Numbered from the stretch's first letter, positions 52,218 to 61,534 are shown. The stretch: DNA of 64,000 bases from Streptomyces sp. SJL17-4 (GCF_036826855.1 NZ_CP104578.1:4995501-5059500), one strand, 5' to 3'. Program-made: numbers and translations. The notes: generated by a model not told the origin, from the sequence alone.

Positions 52218-53489
52218 TCAGTCCACCGCCACCGGCACGCGGTGACCGATACCACGCGCCGCGACGCGGCTCGTCTCGCGCGGCTTGAGGCGCGACCGCA
52301 GGGCGAGGAGCGTGGCCAGGGCGAGCGCCGTGCCCACCATCGGCACCAGGAATCCGGTGCTCGCGCCGTGGGCGTCGGCGAGGCGGCCGGCGACCGTGAC
52401 GGCCGCGGCCTGGCCGAGCGCGACGGCGCCGGTGAGCCAGGTGAAGGCCTCGGTACGGGCGGACGCCGGGATCAGGGTCTCGACGATGGTGTAGCCGGTG
52501 ATCAGGGCCGGGGCGATGCACAGGCCCACGACCAGGCCGAGGGCGCCGAGGAGCAGCACCGAGTGCGTGGTCCACAGCAGCGACGCGGCCACGGTGAGGC
52601 CGGCGTAGCCGAGGATCAGGCGGCGGCGGGGGCCGGTCTTCCAGGCGACGGCGCCCATGGCGATGCCCGCGAGCATGTTGCCGGCGGCGAAGACCCCGTA
52701 CAGCAGGCCGTTGGCGCCGGGGTTGCCGATCTCCTCGGTGAAGGCGGTGAGGGAGACCTGCATGCCGCCGAAGACGGAGCCGATGCCGAGGAAGGCGACG
52801 ACGAGGACGCGGACGCCCGGGATGGAGAGCGCCGAGCGGCGCGGCTCGGAGGAGTCGGCCGCGGAGATGCCGAACGCGGGCTGGGTGGCGCGCTGGGCGG
52901 CGAAGAAGAGCCCGCCGAACAGGGTGAGCGCGGCCTCGGCGATCAGACCGGCGGCCGGGTGGACGCCGGTGCACAGGGCGGTCGCGAGGACGGGGCCGAC
53001 GACGAAGGTGAACTCGTCCGTGACGGACTCGAAGGCGGCGGCCGTCGGCATCAGCGGGGTGCCGTCCAGCTTGGCGGCCCAGCGGGCCCGGACCATCGGC
53101 CCGACCTGCGGCACGGAGGCACCGGCGGGGACGGCGGCCAGGAACAGGGCCCACAGCGGGGCGCCGCCCAGGGCGAGCGCCACGAGCAGGGAGACGGACG
53201 CGGTGTGGATCAGGACGCCGGGGATCAGGACGGCGCGCTGGCCGAAGCGGTCGGCGAGCTTGCCGCTCTGCGGCGCGAACAGCGCCATCGAGACGCCGGT
53301 GACGGCGGCGACCGCGCCGGCGCTGCCGAAGGAGCCGGTGGTGTGCTGGACGAGCAGGACGATGCCGATGGTCAGCATCGCGAAGGGCTGCCGGGCGGCG
53401 AAGCCGGGGAGCAGGAAGGACAGCGCACCGGGTGTGCGCAGCAGCTGCCCGTAGCCGGGCCGCTTGTCCGAGATGACCGTGGACGCCAC
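52218..53489 (-). CDS. MFS transporter
   Basis: 423 residues from GTG 53489. About twelve membrane segments; helix 1 is PFAMLTIGIVLLVQHTTG, and the loop 2-3 motif is PQSGKLADRFGQRAVLI. Charged central loop (AADSSEPRRSA). It resembles the 12-helix actinomycete MFS proteins related to arabinose/drug efflux; the substrate is unknown. It stands alone, with its own upstream region of about 200 bases after a terminator. Confidence 0.87.
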   Translation of the reverse strand: MASTVISDKRPGYGQLLRTPGALSFLLPGFAARQPFAMLTIGIVLLVQHTTGSFGSAGAVAAVTGVSMALFAPQSGKLADRFGQRAVLIPGVLIHTASVSLLVALALGGAPLWALFLAAVPAGASVPQVGPMVRARWAAKLDGTPLMPTAAAFESVTDEFTFVVGPVLATALCTGVHPAAGLIAEAALTLFGGLFFAAQRATQPAFGISAADSSEPRRSALSIPGVRVLVVAFLGIGSVFGGMQVSLTAFTEEIGNPGANGLLYGVFAAGNMLAGIAMGAVAWKTGPRRRLILGYAGLTVAASLLWTTHSVLLLGALGLVVGLCIAPALITGYTIVETLIPASARTEAFTWLTGAVALGQAAAVTVAGRLADAHGASTGFLVPMVGTALALATLLALRSRLKPRETSRVAARGIGHRVPVAVD

Positions 53490-53686
53490 GGTCCTGGCCT
53501 TTCTGCCGCCTGGTAGCGCGTCCCGGCACGGTGGTGCGGGTGTCGCCGAGAGCTGTCCTCATGCGCGTTACTGCGGTAGATACCGGGCCGGCCCCACTGC
53601 GGAGGGGCGCCACGGCCGCCATACGGTCGCGCCAGCTCTGCGTCAGGCAGAGTTGGTTCGATCAGGTGTGCCTTCATGGTACAGGG

Positions 53687-53718
53687 AGGAGCGTCTTCCC
53701 GCCTGGGAAAACGCTCCT
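53687..53718 (-). terminator. Hairpin terminator after the antiporter gene
   Basis: AGGAGCGT (53687-53694) pairs with ACGCTCCT (53711-53718), and after one mismatch TTCCC (53696-53700) pairs with GGGAA (53705-53709). It lies 23 bases past the antiporter stop. Confidence 0.7.
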
Positions 53719-53740
53719 GCCCCTGAATTAATGCCTCGGA

Positions 53741-55441
53741 TTAACCGGATGTTCGCTTGCGGCCGGACCCGGACCCGGACCCGGACCCGGACCCGGACCC
53801 GGACCCGGACCCGGACCCGGACCCGGACCCGGACCCGGACCCGGACCCGGAGCCGGAGCCGGAGCCGGACCCGGACCCGGGGCGGTGGCCGGGGCCGTGG
53901 CCGTGGCGGTGGAAGCGCATCTCGGTGCCGTGCGGCTTGCTGACCGCGGTGGCGCCCCCCGTGCCCAGCCAGCCGGCGAGCTTGCCGCCCTGGCCGACCG
54001 CGCGCAGCCGCCGTTCCGTGGCGTCCCGTACCGGGTCGGTGGCGACGACGAGGAGTTCGTCGCCGCGCCGCAGGACGGTCGCCGGCCCCGGGACGAAGCT
54101 CGTCTCCTCCCGTACGACGAGGGTGACGGCCGCTCCGGACGGCAGCCGCAGTTCGGCGACCTCGACGCCGTGCATCCGGGAGTGCTCCGGGATGGCGACG
54201 GAGAGCAGATGGCCGCGCAGTCGCTCCAGGGGCGCGGACTCGACGCCGAGGTCGGCGGCCTCCCCGGAGTCGGCCAGCTTGAGGGCCTTCGCCAGCCAGG
54301 GCAGGGTCGGTCCCTGGACGAGGGTGTAGACGACGACGAGCACGAAGACGATGTTGAAGATCCGCTCGCTGCCCTCGATGTCCGACACCATCGGGATGGT
54401 GGCCAGGATGATGGGGACGGCTCCGCGCAGGCCGGCCCAGGACATCAGCGCCTGTTCCTGCCAGGGGATGCGGAAGGGCAGCAGGCTGACCAGGACCTCC
54501 ATCGGCCGGGCGACCACCGTCAGGACCAGGCCGATGACGACGGCGGGCCAGAAGTCGTGGACGAGCTCGTGCGGGGTGACGAGCAGACCGAGCAGGACGA
54601 ACATGCCGATCTGGGCGATCCAGCCGAGTCCCTCGGCGAAGCCGCGGTTCGCGGGCGCGTGCGGCAGCTTGGCGTTGCCGAGGACCATCGAGGCCAGATA
54701 GACGGCGAGGAAGCCGGAGCCGTGGGCCATGGCGCCGGCGGCGTACGCGACGACGGCGATGGCCATGACGGCGATCGGGTAGAGGCCGGAGGCGGGCAGG
54801 GCGACGTGCCGCAGCCCGTAGGCGCCGAGGAAGCCGACGGCGAGACCCACGGCGACGCCGATGGCGAGTTCGAGGGCGATCGTGCCGACCAGGACGTACC
54901 AGTGGTCGACCGGTCCCGCCGTGGAGAAGGCGACGACGAGGATGACGACGGGGGCGTCGTTGAAGCCGGACTCGGCCTCCAGGACACCGGTGACCCGTGA
55001 CGGCAGGGGCACCTTGCGCAGGACGGAGAAGACCGCGGCGGCGTCGGTCGAGGAGACGACGGCGCCGATGATCAGGGCCTGCCGCCAGTCGAGGCCCACG
55101 AGGTAGTGGGCGGCCGCGGCCGTGATGCCCACGCTCACCGCGACGCCGACGGTGGAGAGGACGACCGCGGCGGGCAGGGCCGGCTTGATCTCCTTCCACT
55201 TCGTACCGAGGCCACCCTCGGCGAGGATCACGACGAGGGCGGCGTAGCCGATGACCTGCGTCAGTTCAGCGTTGTCGAAGGCGACGTTGCCGATGCCGTC
55301 CTGGCCGATGGCGATGCCGATGCCGAGGTAGAGCAGCAGGCTGGGGAGCCCGCTCCGGGACGAGATCCGTACGGCCGCGACCGCGATCAGCAGCACGAGG
55401 GAGCTGATGAGCAGGAGTTCGTTGAGCTCGTGGACAGTCAG
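53741..55441 (-). CDS. K+/H+ antiporter (CPA1, NhaP2-like) with Gly-Ser tail
   Basis: 566 residues if translation starts at CTG 55441 (CTG ACT GTC CAC, with GAAGGAA 6 bases upstream); the first GTG, at 55396, would cut into the first membrane helix and has no ribosome site. The Na+/H+ exchanger domain (about 1-400) includes VSSTDAAAVFSVLR and ESGFNDAPVVI, the ion-binding Asp pair region, and WAGLRGAVPIILATIP. A TrkA-C-like domain follows (LRLPSGAAVTLVVREE...LRRGDELLVVATD). The end is about 19 Gly-Ser repeats from a six-base microsatellite. It exchanges K+ for protons. Confidence 0.88.
   Translation of the reverse strand: MTVHELNELLLISSLVLLIAVAAVRISSRSGLPSLLLYLGIGIAIGQDGIGNVAFDNAELTQVIGYAALVVILAEGGLGTKWKEIKPALPAAVVLSTVGVAVSVGITAAAAHYLVGLDWRQALIIGAVVSSTDAAAVFSVLRKVPLPSRVTGVLEAESGFNDAPVVILVVAFSTAGPVDHWYVLVGTIALELAIGVAVGLAVGFLGAYGLRHVALPASGLYPIAVMAIAVVAYAAGAMAHGSGFLAVYLASMVLGNAKLPHAPANRGFAEGLGWIAQIGMFVLLGLLVTPHELVHDFWPAVVIGLVLTVVARPMEVLVSLLPFRIPWQEQALMSWAGLRGAVPIILATIPMVSDIEGSERIFNIVFVLVVVYTLVQGPTLPWLAKALKLADSGEAADLGVESAPLERLRGHLLSVAIPEHSRMHGVEVAELRLPSGAAVTLVVREETSFVPGPATVLRRGDELLVVATDPVRDATERRLRAVGQGGKLAGWLGTGGATAVSKPHGTEMRFHRHGHGPGHRPGSGSGSGSGSGSGSGSGSGSGSGSGSGSGSGSGSGSGSGRKRTSG
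53765..53880. repeat. (GGACCC)n microsatellite at the antiporter C-terminus
   Basis: About 19 copies of the hexamer GGACCC, a few as GGAGCC, encoding Gly-Ser on the minus strand. Lengths of such tracts are expected to vary by slippage without breaking the frame. Confidence 0.92.
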
Positions 55442-55466
55442 TGGCCGTTCCTTCCCCTCACATGCG

Positions 55467-55518
55467 GCTGGATCGTTCTTCCAGCGGCTGTCGCGTGCGG
55501 CTGGATCGTTCCTCCAGC
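55467..55518. promoter_or_regulatory. Twin dyads between the antiporter and acylase genes
   Basis: GCTGGA-N7-TCCAGC occurs at 55467-55485 and again at 55500-55518, exactly 33 bases (about three helical turns) apart within a near-identical duplicated segment. They lie 26 bases upstream of the antiporter start, in the gap between divergent genes. They may be operators or RNA hairpins. Confidence 0.5.
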
Positions 55519-55699
55519 GGCCGACACTTCGTTACCTTACCTAATCTTTAACGTTTTCTTGACGCCCTCTTTGCGCACCTCGCTCACCAGTACGGTTCTC
55601 CTCACGGTTGTCTTCCTGACACCGCGTCCAGGCCGTCCGGACGCTGCGCCTAAGGTTGCTCCCGTACTCCAGGACCACCCTGCCCCTCGAAGGACAGCG

Positions 55700-58483
55700 A
55701 TGCCCTCCAACACGACCGCGCCTCCCGCCAAGAAGAAAGGGCGGCGCGCCCGCCTGATCCTCCTCGTCCTGGTCCTCGCTCTGGTCGCGGGCGTCGGATA
55801 CGGCGGGTTCTGGGGTGTGAGCACCGTCCGGGCCTCGTTCCCGCAGACCACGGGCGAGATCCGGCTCGACAGCCTCTCCGGAGAGGTCGAGGTCAAGCGG
55901 GACGCCAACGGCGTCCCGCAGATCTACGCGGACAACGAGACGGACCTCTTCCGCGCCCAGGGCTACGTCCAGGCACAGGACCGCTTCTACGAGATGGACG
56001 TCCGGCGGCACGTGACCGCGGGCCGGCTCTCCGAGATGTTCGGCGAGAGCCAGGTCGAGACGGACTCCTTCCTGCGCACGCTCGGCTGGCGCCGGGTCGC
56101 GCAGCAGGAGTACGACAAGGTCCTGACGCCGGAGACGAAGAAGTACCTCCAGGCGTACGCGGAGGGCGTCAACGCCTATCTGAAGGACCGGGACCCGGCC
56201 GACGTCTCCGTCGAGTACGCCGCCCTGGCCTTCACCAACGACTACGTGATCGAGCCGTGGACCCCGGTCGACTCGGTGGCCTGGCTCAAGGCGATGGCCT
56301 GGGACCTGCGCGGCAACATGCAGGACGAGATCGACCGCTCGCTGATGACGAGCCGGCTGAGCGCGAGCCAGATCAAGCAGCTGTACCCGGACTACCCGTA
56401 CGCGCTGCACCAGCCGATCGTCGACCAGGGTGCGGTGGACGAGTCCACCGGGAAGTTCGACCCGAAGGGCAAGGCGGGCGACGGCGACGGTGACGGCGAC
56501 CTGACCACCGGCGAGACCCCGGGCAGCGTTCCCGGCAGCGGCTCCGGCTCCTCCGGTTCCTCCGACTCCTCCGGTTCCTCGCAGGGCATCGAGTCCCAGC
56601 TGAGCGCGCTCTCCGAGCTCCTGGACGGCGTCCCCGCCCTCCTCGGCCCCAACGGCAACGGAATCGGCTCGAACTCCTGGGTCGTCTCGGGGCAGTACAC
56701 GACCTCCGGCAAGCCGCTGCTCGCCAACGACCCGCACCTGGCGCCCCAGCTGCCGTCCCTCTGGTACCAGATGGGTCTGCACTGCCGCTCGGTCTCGGCG
56801 ACCTGCCGTTACGACGTCTCCGGCTACACCTTCTCCGGCATGCCCGGTGTGATCATCGGACACAACGACAAGATCGCCTGGGGTCTCACCAACCTCGGCG
56901 CCGACGTCACCGACCTCTACCTGGAGAAGATCGGCCCCGACGGCTACCTCGTCGACGGCAAGGTCAAGCCGTTCACGGTCCGCGAGGAGACCATCAAGGT
57001 CGCCGGCGGCGGCGACCGGACGATCACCGTCCGCTCCACCGACCGCGGCCCGCTCGTCTCCGACCGCTCCTCCGACCTTGAGAAGGTCGGCCAGAAGGCC
57101 CCCGTCGGCAACGCCGCCCCCGACCGCGGCACCGGCTACGGCGTCTCGCTCCAGTGGACCGCCCTCCAGCCGGGCAAGTCGATGGACGCGATCTTCGCCC
57201 TCGACCGCGCCAAGGACTTCAGCACCTTCCGGGCGGCGGCCAAGAACTTCGAGGTCCCGTCCCAGAACCTGATCTACGCCGACACCGAGGGCAACATCGG
57301 CTACCAGTCCCCGGGCAAGATCCCGCAGCGCAGCAAGGGTGACGGCGCCCTGCCGGCGCCGGGCTGGGACTCCTCGTACAAGTGGAAGGGCTACATCCCC
57401 TTCGAGCAGCTGCCCTACGAGTACAACCCGAAGCGCGGCTACATCGTCACCGCGAACCAGGCCGTGATCGACGCCAAGAACTACCCCGACCTGCTCACCA
57501 AGGACTGGGGCTACGGCTCGCGCAGCCAGCGGATCAACGACCTCATCGAGTCGAAGACCAAGGACGGCGGAAAGATCTCGCCGGACGACATGCGGACCAT
57601 GCAGACGGACAACCGCAGCGAGATCGCGACCCTGCTCAACCCGCTCCTGCTGAAGATCGACATCTCGGACCCGTACGTCCGCGAGGCACAGAAGCTGCTC
57701 GAAGGCTGGGACTACACCCAGGAGCCCGACTCGGCCGCCGCCGCGTACTTCAACGCGGTCTGGCGCAACGTCCTCAAGCTCTCCTTCGGCAACAAGCTGC
57801 CCAAGGAGCTCCGTGCCGAGGGCGACTGCATCAACGTGCGCCCGGCCGACGCCACCGGCCCGGTCGACGAGCAGAACAAGCTCGTCCGCGAATGCGGCCA
57901 GCGCGACCCCGACTCCGCGCAGCCGGACGGCGGCGACCGCTGGTACGAGGTGGTGCGCCCGCTCCTCAAGCAGGAGAAGAGCGAGTGGTGGGTCACCCCG
58001 GGCAACCGCACCGACCAGGCCACCGAGACCCGTGACCAGCTGCTCGCCCGCGCCATGAAGGACGCGCGCTGGGAGCTGACCGCGAAGCTCGGCAAGGACG
58101 TCACCACCTGGAGCTGGGGCCGGCTGCACCAGCTGACCCTGAAGAACCAGACCCTCGGCACCGCGGGACCCGGCGTCGTGCAGCAGCTCCTCAACCGCGG
58201 CCCCTGGAACCTGGGCGGCGGCGAGGCGGCCGTCGACGCCACCGGCTGGAACGCGGCCGGCGGCTACGAGGTCATCTGGGTGCCGTCGATGCGCATGGTC
58301 GTGAACGTCGGCGACTGGGACAAGTCCCGGTGGATCAACCTCACCGGCGCCTCCGGTCACGCCTTCAACTCCCACTACACCGACCAGACGGACGCGTGGG
58401 CGAAGGGCGACCTGTACGACTGGGCCTACGGCAAGGCGGCCGTCGACGCGGCGACGAAGGACACGCTGAAGCTGAAGCCCTGA
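55700..58483 (+). CDS. Penicillin acylase-family Ntn hydrolase
   Basis: 927 residues from ATG 55700, with GAAGGAC upstream. A basic start (KKKGRRAR) and one hydrophobic helix (18-40, LILLVLVLALVAGVGYGGFWGV) mark a membrane-anchored or secreted protein. The alpha chain includes VEVKRDANGVPQIYADNETDLFRAQGYVQAQDRFYEMDVRRH. A spacer of GDGDGDGD and Gly/Ser residues precedes the autocleavage site GIG-SNSW, where Ser 324 becomes the beta-chain N-terminal nucleophile; HNDKIAWGLTNLGADVTDLY is a typical beta-chain block. Substrates may be acyl-homoserine lactones, beta-lactams or N-acyl lipids. Confidence 0.9.
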   Translation: MPSNTTAPPAKKKGRRARLILLVLVLALVAGVGYGGFWGVSTVRASFPQTTGEIRLDSLSGEVEVKRDANGVPQIYADNETDLFRAQGYVQAQDRFYEMDVRRHVTAGRLSEMFGESQVETDSFLRTLGWRRVAQQEYDKVLTPETKKYLQAYAEGVNAYLKDRDPADVSVEYAALAFTNDYVIEPWTPVDSVAWLKAMAWDLRGNMQDEIDRSLMTSRLSASQIKQLYPDYPYALHQPIVDQGAVDESTGKFDPKGKAGDGDGDGDLTTGETPGSVPGSGSGSSGSSDSSGSSQGIESQLSALSELLDGVPALLGPNGNGIGSNSWVVSGQYTTSGKPLLANDPHLAPQLPSLWYQMGLHCRSVSATCRYDVSGYTFSGMPGVIIGHNDKIAWGLTNLGADVTDLYLEKIGPDGYLVDGKVKPFTVREETIKVAGGGDRTITVRSTDRGPLVSDRSSDLEKVGQKAPVGNAAPDRGTGYGVSLQWTALQPGKSMDAIFALDRAKDFSTFRAAAKNFEVPSQNLIYADTEGNIGYQSPGKIPQRSKGDGALPAPGWDSSYKWKGYIPFEQLPYEYNPKRGYIVTANQAVIDAKNYPDLLTKDWGYGSRSQRINDLIESKTKDGGKISPDDMRTMQTDNRSEIATLLNPLLLKIDISDPYVREAQKLLEGWDYTQEPDSAAAAYFNAVWRNVLKLSFGNKLPKELRAEGDCINVRPADATGPVDEQNKLVRECGQRDPDSAQPDGGDRWYEVVRPLLKQEKSEWWVTPGNRTDQATETRDQLLARAMKDARWELTAKLGKDVTTWSWGRLHQLTLKNQTLGTAGPGVVQQLLNRGPWNLGGGEAAVDATGWNAAGGYEVIWVPSMRMVVNVGDWDKSRWINLTGASGHAFNSHYTDQTDAWAKGDLYDWAYGKAAVDAATKDTLKLKP

Positions 58484-58541
58484 TCAGGACCCGAGCCGAG
58501 ACCCTGATCAGGGCCGGATCCGAAGCCCTGATCAGGACCGG
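58474..58541. repeat. Repeat of about 24 bp over the stops of two convergent genes
   Basis: CCTGATCAGG, itself a palindrome, occurs three times (centred near 58484, 58508 and 58533). The first contains the acylase stop and the third the cyclo-ligase stop, so the unit bridges both gene ends. Confidence 0.75.
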
Positions 58542-59125
58542 AAACGGGTGACTCCCTCCGGGGTCACCACCGCGTGCACGGGGTGGTCGTGCGGTTCCTC
58601 CGGGACCCGCGCGACCACCTCGTCCGCGTAGAGGAGCACCACGAGCGCCGGATCGGCACCCGCGCGCGTGAGCCGGGCGAGCACCCGGTCGTACGAGCCA
58701 CCGCCCCGGCCGAGCCGCATCCCGCGCCCGTCGACCGCGAGGCCCGGCAGCAGGACGGCGTCGGCGGCGCACACGGCCTCGGGGCCGAGCCGGGGCCCCA
58801 TCGGTTCGAGCAGACCCCGACCGGCCTTCACCAGCCGCTCCGGACCCTCGTACGCCGCCCAGTCCAGGTCGTTGTCGGGGAGCAGCACCGGGAGCAGGAC
58901 CCGCACCCCGCGCGCGTGGAGCGCGTCGAGCAACGCGCGCGTGCCCGGCTCGCGGCCCACGGACACATAGGCGGCGACGGTGGACGCCTCCGCCAGTTCG
59001 GCGAGTTCCAGTCCCCACCGGGCGAGGGATTCGGCCGCACGGGCCAGGGAATCGGTGCTCAGCGCGGCGCGGAAGCCCAGAAGTCGACTGCGCAGCACGG
59101 TCTTTTCGGACATCTCAGGTGTCAT
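58532..59125 (-). CDS. 5-formyltetrahydrofolate cyclo-ligase
   Basis: 197 residues if from ATG 59125 (MTPEMSEKT); ATG 59113 is equally possible. Family marks: KTVLRSRLLGFRAAL, VAAYVSVGREPGTRALLDAL, VLLPVLLPDNDLDWAAY and the ATP/folate loop LLPGLAVDGRGMRLGRGGGSYDRVLAR. It converts 5-formyl-THF to methenyl-THF with ATP. It diverges from galU. Confidence 0.9.
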   Translation of the reverse strand: MTPEMSEKTVLRSRLLGFRAALSTDSLARAAESLARWGLELAELAEASTVAAYVSVGREPGTRALLDALHARGVRVLLPVLLPDNDLDWAAYEGPERLVKAGRGLLEPMGPRLGPEAVCAADAVLLPGLAVDGRGMRLGRGGGSYDRVLARLTRAGADPALVVLLYADEVVARVPEEPHDHPVHAVVTPEGVTRFRS

Positions 59126-59179
59126 CTCGGCCCCATGCGAATTCACTAAACTCTCGTAACTGTCTTTATCCGGAGGAAG

Positions 59180-59233
59180 TTGATCGGATCCACATCTTTC
59201 TCTCATTCCGAACGACTAAAGTGCACCGCATGA
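59180..59233 (+). CDS. Possible 17-codon leader ORF coupled to galU
   Basis: A full ribosome site GGAGGAAG (59172-59179) is followed at once by TTG 59180 and 17 sense codons (LIGSTSFSHSERLKCTA). The TGA overlaps the galU ATG as ATGA. The galU ATG itself has no ribosome site, so coupling or leaderless initiation (TAAAGT at 59217-59222) are alternatives. The site-to-TTG spacing of zero is too short for normal initiation, which weakens the case. Confidence 0.25.
   Translation: MIGSTSFSHSERLKCTA
59217..59222 (+). promoter_or_regulatory. Leaderless -10 element of galU
   Basis: TAAAGT followed by 7 bases and the ATG at 59230, the usual geometry of streptomycete leaderless genes. No clear -35 element. 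Confidence 0.4.
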
Positions 59234-60141
59234 ATCACTCGCTCCCCAGGCTCGGCCGGATCAGCAAGGCTGTCATCCCGGCCGCCGGCCTCGGCACCCG
59301 CTTCCTCCCGGCGACCAAGGCGACGCCCAAGGAGATGCTGCCGGTCGTCGACAAGCCGGCCATCCAGTACGTCGTCGAGGAGGCCGTCGCGGCCGGCCTC
59401 TCCGACGTCCTGATGATCACCGGCCGGAACAAGCGTCCCCTGGAGGACCACTTCGACCGGAACTACGAGCTGGAGGAGGCCCTGTCCCGGAAGGGCGACG
59501 CCGAACGCCTCTCCAAGGTCCAGGAGTCCAGCGACCTCGCCACCATGCACTACGTGCGCCAGGGCGCCCCGCGCGGCCTCGGCCACGCCGTGCTCTGCGC
59601 CGCCCCGCACGTCGGTGACCAGCCCTTCGCGGTGCTCCTCGGCGACGACCTGATCGACCCGCGCGACCCGCTGCTCGCGCGGATGGTGGAGGTCCAGGAG
59701 CGGGAGGGCGGCAGTGTGATCGCCCTCATGGAGGTCGACCCCTCGCAGATCCATCTGTACGGCTGCGCGGCGGTCGAGGCGACCGTCGACGCGGACGTCG
59801 TGAAGGTGACGGACCTGGTCGAGAAGCCGGACGCGGACGAGGCGCCCAGCAACTACGCGATCATCGGCCGCTATGTGCTGGATCCGGCCGTCTTCGAGAC
59901 GCTGCGGGAGACCGAGCCGGGCCGCGGCGGGGAGATCCAGCTGACGGACGCCCTGCAGAAGCTCGCCTCGGACGAGAAGATCGGCGGCCCGGTGCACGGT
60001 GTCGTCTTCAAGGGGCGCCGTTATGACACCGGTGACCGCGGTGACTATCTGCGTGCCATTGTCAGACTCGCGTGCGAACGTGAAGATCTGGGACCGAACT
60101 TCCGGGCCTGGCTCCGGAGATACGTCAGCGAGGAGATGTAG
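59230..60141 (+). CDS. galU: UTP-glucose-1-phosphate uridylyltransferase
   Basis: 303 residues from ATG 59230; an in-frame GTG 9 bases earlier is possible. Nucleotidyltransferase signature KAVIPAAGLGTRFLPATKATPKEMLPVVDKPAIQYVVEEAV at residues 13-53, AVLLGDDLID (metal Asp pair), YAIIGRYVLDPAVFE and GEIQLTDALQ. It makes UDP-glucose for cell-wall and storage sugars. First gene of a tight plus-strand run through glp, moaC, mogA and the acetyltransferase gene. Confidence 0.94.
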   Translation: MNHSLPRLGRISKAVIPAAGLGTRFLPATKATPKEMLPVVDKPAIQYVVEEAVAAGLSDVLMITGRNKRPLEDHFDRNYELEEALSRKGDAERLSKVQESSDLATMHYVRQGAPRGLGHAVLCAAPHVGDQPFAVLLGDDLIDPRDPLLARMVEVQEREGGSVIALMEVDPSQIHLYGCAAVEATVDADVVKVTDLVEKPDADEAPSNYAIIGRYVLDPAVFETLRETEPGRGGEIQLTDALQKLASDEKIGGPVHGVVFKGRRYDTGDRGDYLRAIVRLACEREDLGPNFRAWLRRYVSEEM

Positions 60142-60145
60142 CACC

Positions 60146-61534
60146 TTGAGCAGCAGCGCGGCACCGTCGCCGTCCCACGACGACCATGACCACGGCGACC
60201 ACGGCGATCACGGCCAGGGCGACGAGGAGAAGGTGGTCGACCCCTGCGCGGGGCCCGCGCGCGGGCTGTGGTCGGTGGACGAGCACCTGGCCGACATCCT
60301 CGCGACGGTCGGCCCGCTCGAACCCATCGAGCTGCAACTCCTCGACGCGCAGGGCTGTGTCCTCGTCGAGGATGTGACGGTGCCTGTCGCGCTGCCGCCC
60401 TTCGACAACAGCTCCATGGACGGGTACGCGGTCCGGGTCGCCGATGTCGCCGGTGCCACCGAGGAGTTCCCCGCCGTCCTCACCGTCGTCGGCGACGTCG
60501 CGGCGGGCGCCGACGGCCTGCCCGAGGTCGGCCCCGGCCAGGCCGCCCGGATCATGACCGGCGCCCCGCTGCCGCCCGGCGCCGAGGCCGTCGTCCCGGT
60601 CGAGTGGACCGACGGCGGTACGGGCGGGGGCGCGGCCACCGGCATGACCGCCGCGAGCGCCGCCCCCGAGGGCGCGTCCGGCGAGGTCCGGGTGCACCGT
60701 GCCGCGGAGGCCGGCGCCCATGTCCGCGAGCGGGGGAGCGACGTGCGGGCCGGGGAGCTGGCCCTGTCGGCCGGCACGGTGCTCGGGCCGCCGCAGATCG
60801 GGCTGCTCGCCGCGATCGGCCGCGGCACCGTCCGGGTCCGGCCCCGCCCGCGCGTGGTCGTCATGTCCACCGGCAGTGAGCTGGTCCAGCCCGGCGAGCC
60901 GCTGGGCGAGGGCCAGATCCACGACTCCAACAGCTTCGCGCTCGCCGCGGCCGCCAGGGACGCGGGCGCGCTCGCGTACCGGGTGGGGGCCGTCGCCGAC
61001 GACGCCGAGTCGCTGCGCGCCACCATCGAGGACCAGCTCATCCGGGCCGATCTGATCGTGACCACGGGCGGGGTGAGCGTCGGCGCGTACGACGTGGTGA
61101 AGGAGGCGCTGACCGCCGACGGGCAGGTCGACTTCCGCAAGCTGGCGATGCAGCCGGGCAAGCCGCAGGGCTTCGGCGCGATCGGCGCCGAGCAGATCCC
61201 GCTGCTCGCCCTGCCGGGCAACCCGGTCTCCTCGTACGTCTCCTTCGAGCTGTTCGTCCGGCCGGCGATCCGGGCCCTGATGGGCGTCGAGGATCTGCAT
61301 CGGCCCCGGGTGCGGGCCGAGCTGGCCGCCGACAGGGCGCTGTCCTCGCCCGCCGGGCGGAGGCAGTTCCTCCGGGGGACGTACGACCCGGAGGCGGGCA
61401 CCGTCACTCCGGTGGGCGGCGCGGGCTCCCATCTGATCGCGGCCCTCGCGCACGCGGACTGCCTGCTTGTGGTCCCGGAGGAGACGGAGAGCGTGGAGCC
61501 GGGCGCCGAGCTGGAAGTGGTCCTCCTCGGCTGA
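60146..61534 (+). CDS. glp: Gephyrin-like molybdotransferase Glp (MoeA family)
   Basis: 462 residues from TTG 60146, with GAGGAGA upstream, 4 bases after galU. The His/Asp-rich start (HDDHDHGDHGDHG) could bind metal. MoeA domains: LDAQGCVLVEDVTVPVALPPFDNSSMDGYAVR, ARIMTGAPLPPGAEAVVPVEW, VVVMSTGSELVQPG with IHDSNSFAL, VTTGGVSVGAYDVVKEAL and LALPGNPVSSYVSFELFVRPAIRALMG. It could insert molybdate into molybdopterin. In Corynebacterium the homologue Glp is a cell-division partner of a membrane receptor GLR, whose homologue is encoded at 63398. Confidence 0.87.
   Translation: MSSSAAPSPSHDDHDHGDHGDHGQGDEEKVVDPCAGPARGLWSVDEHLADILATVGPLEPIELQLLDAQGCVLVEDVTVPVALPPFDNSSMDGYAVRVADVAGATEEFPAVLTVVGDVAAGADGLPEVGPGQAARIMTGAPLPPGAEAVVPVEWTDGGTGGGAATGMTAASAAPEGASGEVRVHRAAEAGAHVRERGSDVRAGELALSAGTVLGPPQIGLLAAIGRGTVRVRPRPRVVVMSTGSELVQPGEPLGEGQIHDSNSFALAAAARDAGALAYRVGAVADDAESLRATIEDQLIRADLIVTTGGVSVGAYDVVKEALTADGQVDFRKLAMQPGKPQGFGAIGAEQIPLLALPGNPVSSYVSFELFVRPAIRALMGVEDLHRPRVRAELAADRALSSPAGRRQFLRGTYDPEAGTVTPVGGAGSHLIAALAHADCLLVVPEETESVEPGAELEVVLLG

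Noticed and set aside
53757..54329. A plus-strand frame starting with Asp-Pro repeats
   Set aside because: It is the antisense of the antiporter gene and its Gly-Ser microsatellite.
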